From Pyxicephalus adspersus (lineage: Eukaryota > Chordata > Amphibia > Anura > Pyxicephalidae), in the NCBI RefSeq assembly GCF_032062135.1, contig NC_092860.1, positions 125,922,677 to 125,986,676 on the forward strand: a stretch of 64,000 bases of DNA, read 5' to 3'. A program made the translations under genes and the position numbers. Under the pieces are notes generated by a model. The model was not told where the DNA came from. It saw nothing but the letters and a program-made list of their open reading frames with translations, and ran no database searches. Below, piece by piece: positions 60,644-64,000 of this stretch (position 1 is the first letter of the stretch; each line of letters begins with the position of its first letter).

Positions 60644-60950
60644 CTCTAAGTGTCCCACGTTCGATTCTCGGCCAGGACACTATCAGCATGGAGGTTGCAG
60701 GTTCTCCCTGTGTTTGAGTAGGTTTCCTCCTGGTTTCCTCCCACAGTCCAAAAAAAAAACATGCAGTTAGGTTAAATGGCTGCCCCAAAAAATTGACCTT
60801 AGACTGTATAAAACATTAACATACATAAAAGACATATGACTATAGTAAGGACTTTAGATTGAGAGCTCCTTTGAGGGACAGCTAATGACATGACAGTGGA
60901 CTTTGTACAGCGCTGCATAATATGTTGGCGCTATATAAAATTTATAGTAG
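60644..60950 (+). mobile_element. SINE, head truncated
   Basis: Begins near GTGTCCCACGTTCGATTCTCGGCC (B-box end), with core GGTTTCCTCCTGGTTTCCTCCCACAGTCC and tail TACAGCGCTGCATAATATGTTGGCGCTATATAAA. It is joined on the left to a fragment of the CTGTTTTATAAATAGAGC palindromic repeat. Confidence 0.65.
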
Positions 60951-61138
60951 AGAGAAGAGAAAGACAGGCTTTTTAAAGGGCAAGGTAATTTCATTTAAAA
61001 TCACAACATTTTAATAAATTGAGACAAATTTAAAACTTGGAAAAAAAGTTACATTAGGTAACCCTAGGCTAACATTGGTACACTAATTGAAAAATCTGAA
61101 GTAGCAATGTTGTGTTCCATCATACTGAATTTGCAGTA

Positions 61139-61200
61139 GCAGTTAGGTTCTCCACCCACGCGTTTCGCCTCGCAGGGCTTCCTCAGGGGTAAGGGGGGAC
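61139..61200 (+). repeat. ACGCGTTTCGCC-type repeat fragment
   Basis: CCACGCGTTTCGCCTCGCAGG followed by GCTTCCTCAGGGG, a motif pair frequent in vertebrate repeats. Isolated in an AT-rich context. Confidence 0.5.
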
Positions 61201-61472
61201 TTGGTGATGTTGCTGAGACTTTTTACTGCATAAAGGGCATCTGATACAAAATATTAAAACCAGTATCAATTTGGATTTGCAGGTGATATTTGCATGAATC
61301 CACACAATAAATGGATGTTCGAACAGATATCGAAGTGTTAATTCTTGATGATTAGTGTTGAAAAGGTAGGAGCTTATTGCTTAATTTGCTAAGAATATTT
61401 GCTTGGTATCCTATGTTTGTGGGAGATCCTGGAGAAAAAAACAGAGCTCTTGTGGGTTTTTATTTTAAAACG

Positions 61473-61555
61473 TTGTGGTATAGTGGTGAACTGCGGGCAG
61501 CCGTCCAAAGCCGCCCCCTTTGGATGGCTGCCCGCAGTTCACCACTATACCACAA
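61473..61555. repeat. Near-perfect 38-bp inverted repeat (hairpin)
   Basis: The left arm 61473-61510 starts TTGTGGTATAGTGGTGAACT; the right arm 61518-61555 is its reverse complement except for one position that would be a G-U wobble in RNA. The loop is 7 nt (CCGCCCC). GC content is well above its flanks. It could be a young fold-back element or a small-RNA precursor. Confidence 0.9.
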
Positions 61556-61673
61556 CATTTGAAAATGGCAGCCCAGAAATTAGTCAAGCGGCTCTCTTCT
61601 AAATGGATGGACATCCGACCATTTCCAGAGAGAGAGCCCAGATAAAGTACATCATGGTGGCAGCACTTTATAG

Positions 61674-61950
61674 CAGCGGTCGCTGACCATTGGTCCGCGG
61701 CTCTGCCCGGGGAACCCCCGAGCGGTGTCAGAAGAAGGACTATGTCCGCCGTACAAATCCCTGGCTCAGGGAAGTGAGCGGGCTGTGTACCTGGACACCC
61801 AGACCTGCAATGGGAAATGGGCGGGGGGTTATGCCATCCTGACGTAACTATGGCACTCACCCTTTAAGTGACACACGGCTCCCCGTGCATGCGCGGTCAG
61901 GAGCTGGTAATTTTAGTGGTCCGCGGGACCAAAAAGGTTAGCGACCACTG
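61674..61950. mobile_element. hAT MITE with perfect 8-bp duplication (second copy)
   Basis: Flanked by CTTTATAG at 61666-61673 and 61951-61958. The ends are CAGCGGTCGCTGACC and GGTTAGCGACCACTG. The inner sequence (GGTCCGCGG, GCATGCGCGGTC, GAGCTGGTAATTTTAGTGGTC) matches the copy at 39286-39588. Confidence 0.85.
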
Positions 61951-62097
61951 CTTTATAGTACATTTCTTTAAGTCTGCTCAAGTCATGTGGGTTGTGTACT
62001 GTAAAAGGCTACATGGGCCTAGGAATTTCCATGCTACATGAGTGGCTGGAGAGAATTGACCAATGTGTACAATGCTACAACAAGGTGCTACTACAAT

Positions 62098-62222
62098 TAT
62101 AAAGTTTTAGCGCCAACATATTACGCATCGCTGTACATTAAATAGGGGTTGCAAATGACAGACGAATACAGACAGTGACAAAGGAGGAGAAGACCCTGCC
62201 CCAAAGAGCTTACAATCTAGTA
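62098..62222 (-). mobile_element. L2-like 3' tail, minus strand
   Basis: TTTTAGCGCCAACATATTACGC, then the mirror of GGGGCAGGGTC and AGATTGTAAGCTCTTTG. Confidence 0.65.
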
Positions 62223-62499
62223 GATATTAAGTTCATCTTTTTTAATGAGTGCACTTTGATTGGACCTGGGCATTAATTTCAGATGAGAAGTTGGTTAGCT
62301 CCAAGCATCAGTATAATGGAGGTAAAGTTTTACACATTTCAATTAGGACAGGTTCACAACCTGCCTCTAAATTGCACGAACCTTGCCAGCTGCTCGAGGA
62401 CTCACATGGCTGCGCCATGAACCATCATCAGCATGTGTCAGCTGCCAGCAGTGAGTGGTATTAGTACTAGCACTACTAGGTACATGAAGCATCTCCCTG

Positions 62500-63790
62500 A
62501 AGTGGTATACACACCGCAACCTCACTGCCAGGGTGAATTCAGCCTAACTACACGTTAAAATACACTCTCCAATGTAATTCTTCTTTTAAAATATCAAAAT
62601 GTTTAAATATTTGCTTTATAATAGCTTCTTGATTTGGTCAAAGGTGGGCTATGAATATACAATGTACATTTGCAGGGCCACATATACCTGTCTCAACCAG
62701 GAGCAGAGGGTGGGGTGAAGAATTGTTCTGAACTCATACAACAGCTTTTGCTTTTATCATAATTGTAAAACAAAAGCATTACATTGGATCCCCTATGCTA
62801 TCTGGAACAATACCGGGGTATTTATTTGTATTATGTGCACATAATATCTGTCAGGTTTGTACTTTGTCGCATTTAGGTGACAATTGATGAATAAGGAAGA
62901 AATAAATATATAAATAGATATATAAAGGAAATCCTTCTTGATCTGCACTAGCCATTTGACAATATTTACACAAATTTTTGCTTGGTATATAATCTCCACA
63001 AACTCATACCAGTTCACCAGCTCTCATTCTCTTAGCAATGCTCTAATTTCTTGTTACCCTAAACCAGGGGTGCATAGCATAACCTTTGCGATTCTTTCTA
63101 CTTGCTTTTAAAAAATGTGGCCTTCTTTCACTGTGGTAAACATTGTAAAATGAACACTTCTTTATAAGTATATATGAATAAATATGACATAGTAACTGAT
63201 AATTCCAACCTCCAAATCCAGTGGCTGTAGGGGAAACCTGTTTTATATTATGTAAACATGCCACAATGAGGGATTAAAAATTCTGTGCTCGTTTAAAATT
63301 TGAATTTTTTATCTTTTCTGTCTTTTTGGGATTTTTTTTTTGTTTGAAAGAACAACAGACCTATTAGCCATGCAGTTGTACCTTTACTTCAAATTGGTAG
63401 CTGTGTAGGATTTGTTTTAACTTGTGACTTACAGATTTGAATTTGTATAGAACATTAAATATATTGGAATTCGTTGATGACATGTCAGTAGTTAAATAAA
63501 TATAATACGCATGATGGTAATAATATGAAATAAAACTCTTGACATAATATATTTGCAGTACACTGGTGCAGCCACTAGATGCTGCCTGCTCACAACAAAT
63601 CATAAAGAACTGACATGACTATTGGGTTTGTGTCTAGCTTCAGTATCACAAATCACAAGTGTTGGTAAAACAATCATTACACAACCTGCAGGCAGTCATT
63701 GTTGAGATCTTGAAAGATAGTTTTACCTTTGTGATTTGATAAGTATAAGCAAGAGTTTTTTTTTTAAATGGTCAAGGTAGTATCTAACAA
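62500..63790. other. Intergenic stretch with no recognised feature
   Basis: AT-rich sequence with short frames only. It precedes the weak exon candidate at 63811. Confidence 0.45.
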
Positions 63791-63810
63791 TAGCTTATGT
63801 CTTCTTATTA

Positions 63811-63990
63811 GGATGCATCTGGGCTTGTGTGGACTGAACTGCAGGAGGTCTTCAAGTCCATTTGTCACAGGGCTGCAGTCATTCAGCCAGCTGCAGATCA
63901 CAATGAATTACAAAGGCAAATAAACTTTCATTTACTATTTTCTCCTAACAAATGTCTTTTTATTATCATCTGTTTCATCTGAAAATAATA
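63811..63990 (+). CDS. Weak candidate terminal exon, plus strand
   Basis: A good acceptor (TATGTCTTCTTATTAG) is followed by an open frame beginning DASGLVWTELQEVFKSICHR, then AAVIQPAADHNELQRQ, ending in TGA near the window edge. Composition up to QRQ is protein-like; after that it becomes AT-rich. It is not in phase with the candidate at 57536-57581 and no family was recognised. Confidence 0.2.
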
Positions 63991-64000
63991 TTGTAGTTTG

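Overview
This is vertebrate nuclear DNA, most likely from a frog or toad. It has AT-rich introns with GT-AG splice sites, no operons, a very dense load of interspersed repeats, and repeat tails of the frog type (a GCGCTATATAAAT motif followed by an AAT run). The organism call is inference from repeat style and from the exon sequences; no species was identified.

Two genes could be built exon by exon, both on the minus strand. SLC30A9, a mitochondrial zinc transporter of the cation diffusion facilitator family, starts at 20940 and runs left to 2118, where the last visible exon encodes the start of the transporter domain; the rest lies beyond the left edge. TMEM33, an ER membrane protein, runs from its ATG at 41548 to its stop at 35258 in seven coding exons that join into a complete 247-residue frame. 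A probable non-coding first exon and promoter lie near 45256-45345. As far as I recall, the same order and orientation (TMEM33 then SLC30A9) occurs in human 4p13. The two proteins have unrelated jobs, so this looks like conserved gene order, not a functional unit.

A GC-rich promoter-like block at 48385-48620 carries ETS, CRE, CCAAT and GC-box matches and a plus-strand start codon (48554) that could open a third gene. I could not assign that gene; two weak downstream exon candidates lie at 57536-57581 and 63811-63990.

Most of the rest is transposon sediment. It includes a Tc1/mariner fossil split by a TTAA-flanked MITE (452-1603), a second Tc1 remnant (about 27240-28130), a frameshifted hAT transposase (about 30310-32760), hAT MITEs with 8-bp duplications, about ten copies of a 200-bp fold-back element, several TTAA-flanked families (piggyBac-like by target site), tRNA-headed SINEs, and L2-like 3' tails. 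Tandem arrays include a 77-bp minisatellite (22205-23092), a GA-rich tract, a 60-bp CATGTGA-rich array beside the third promoter, and a 0.5-kb direct duplication around a single N. Three runs of N (13539-14121, 25074-25865, 30573-31288) each fall inside repeats.

I found no clearly new multi-gene system. The strongest oddities are a nearly perfect 38-bp hairpin at 61473-61555, the unassigned promoter and ORF at 48.5 kb with its neighbouring E-box array, and the layered nesting of TTAA elements.
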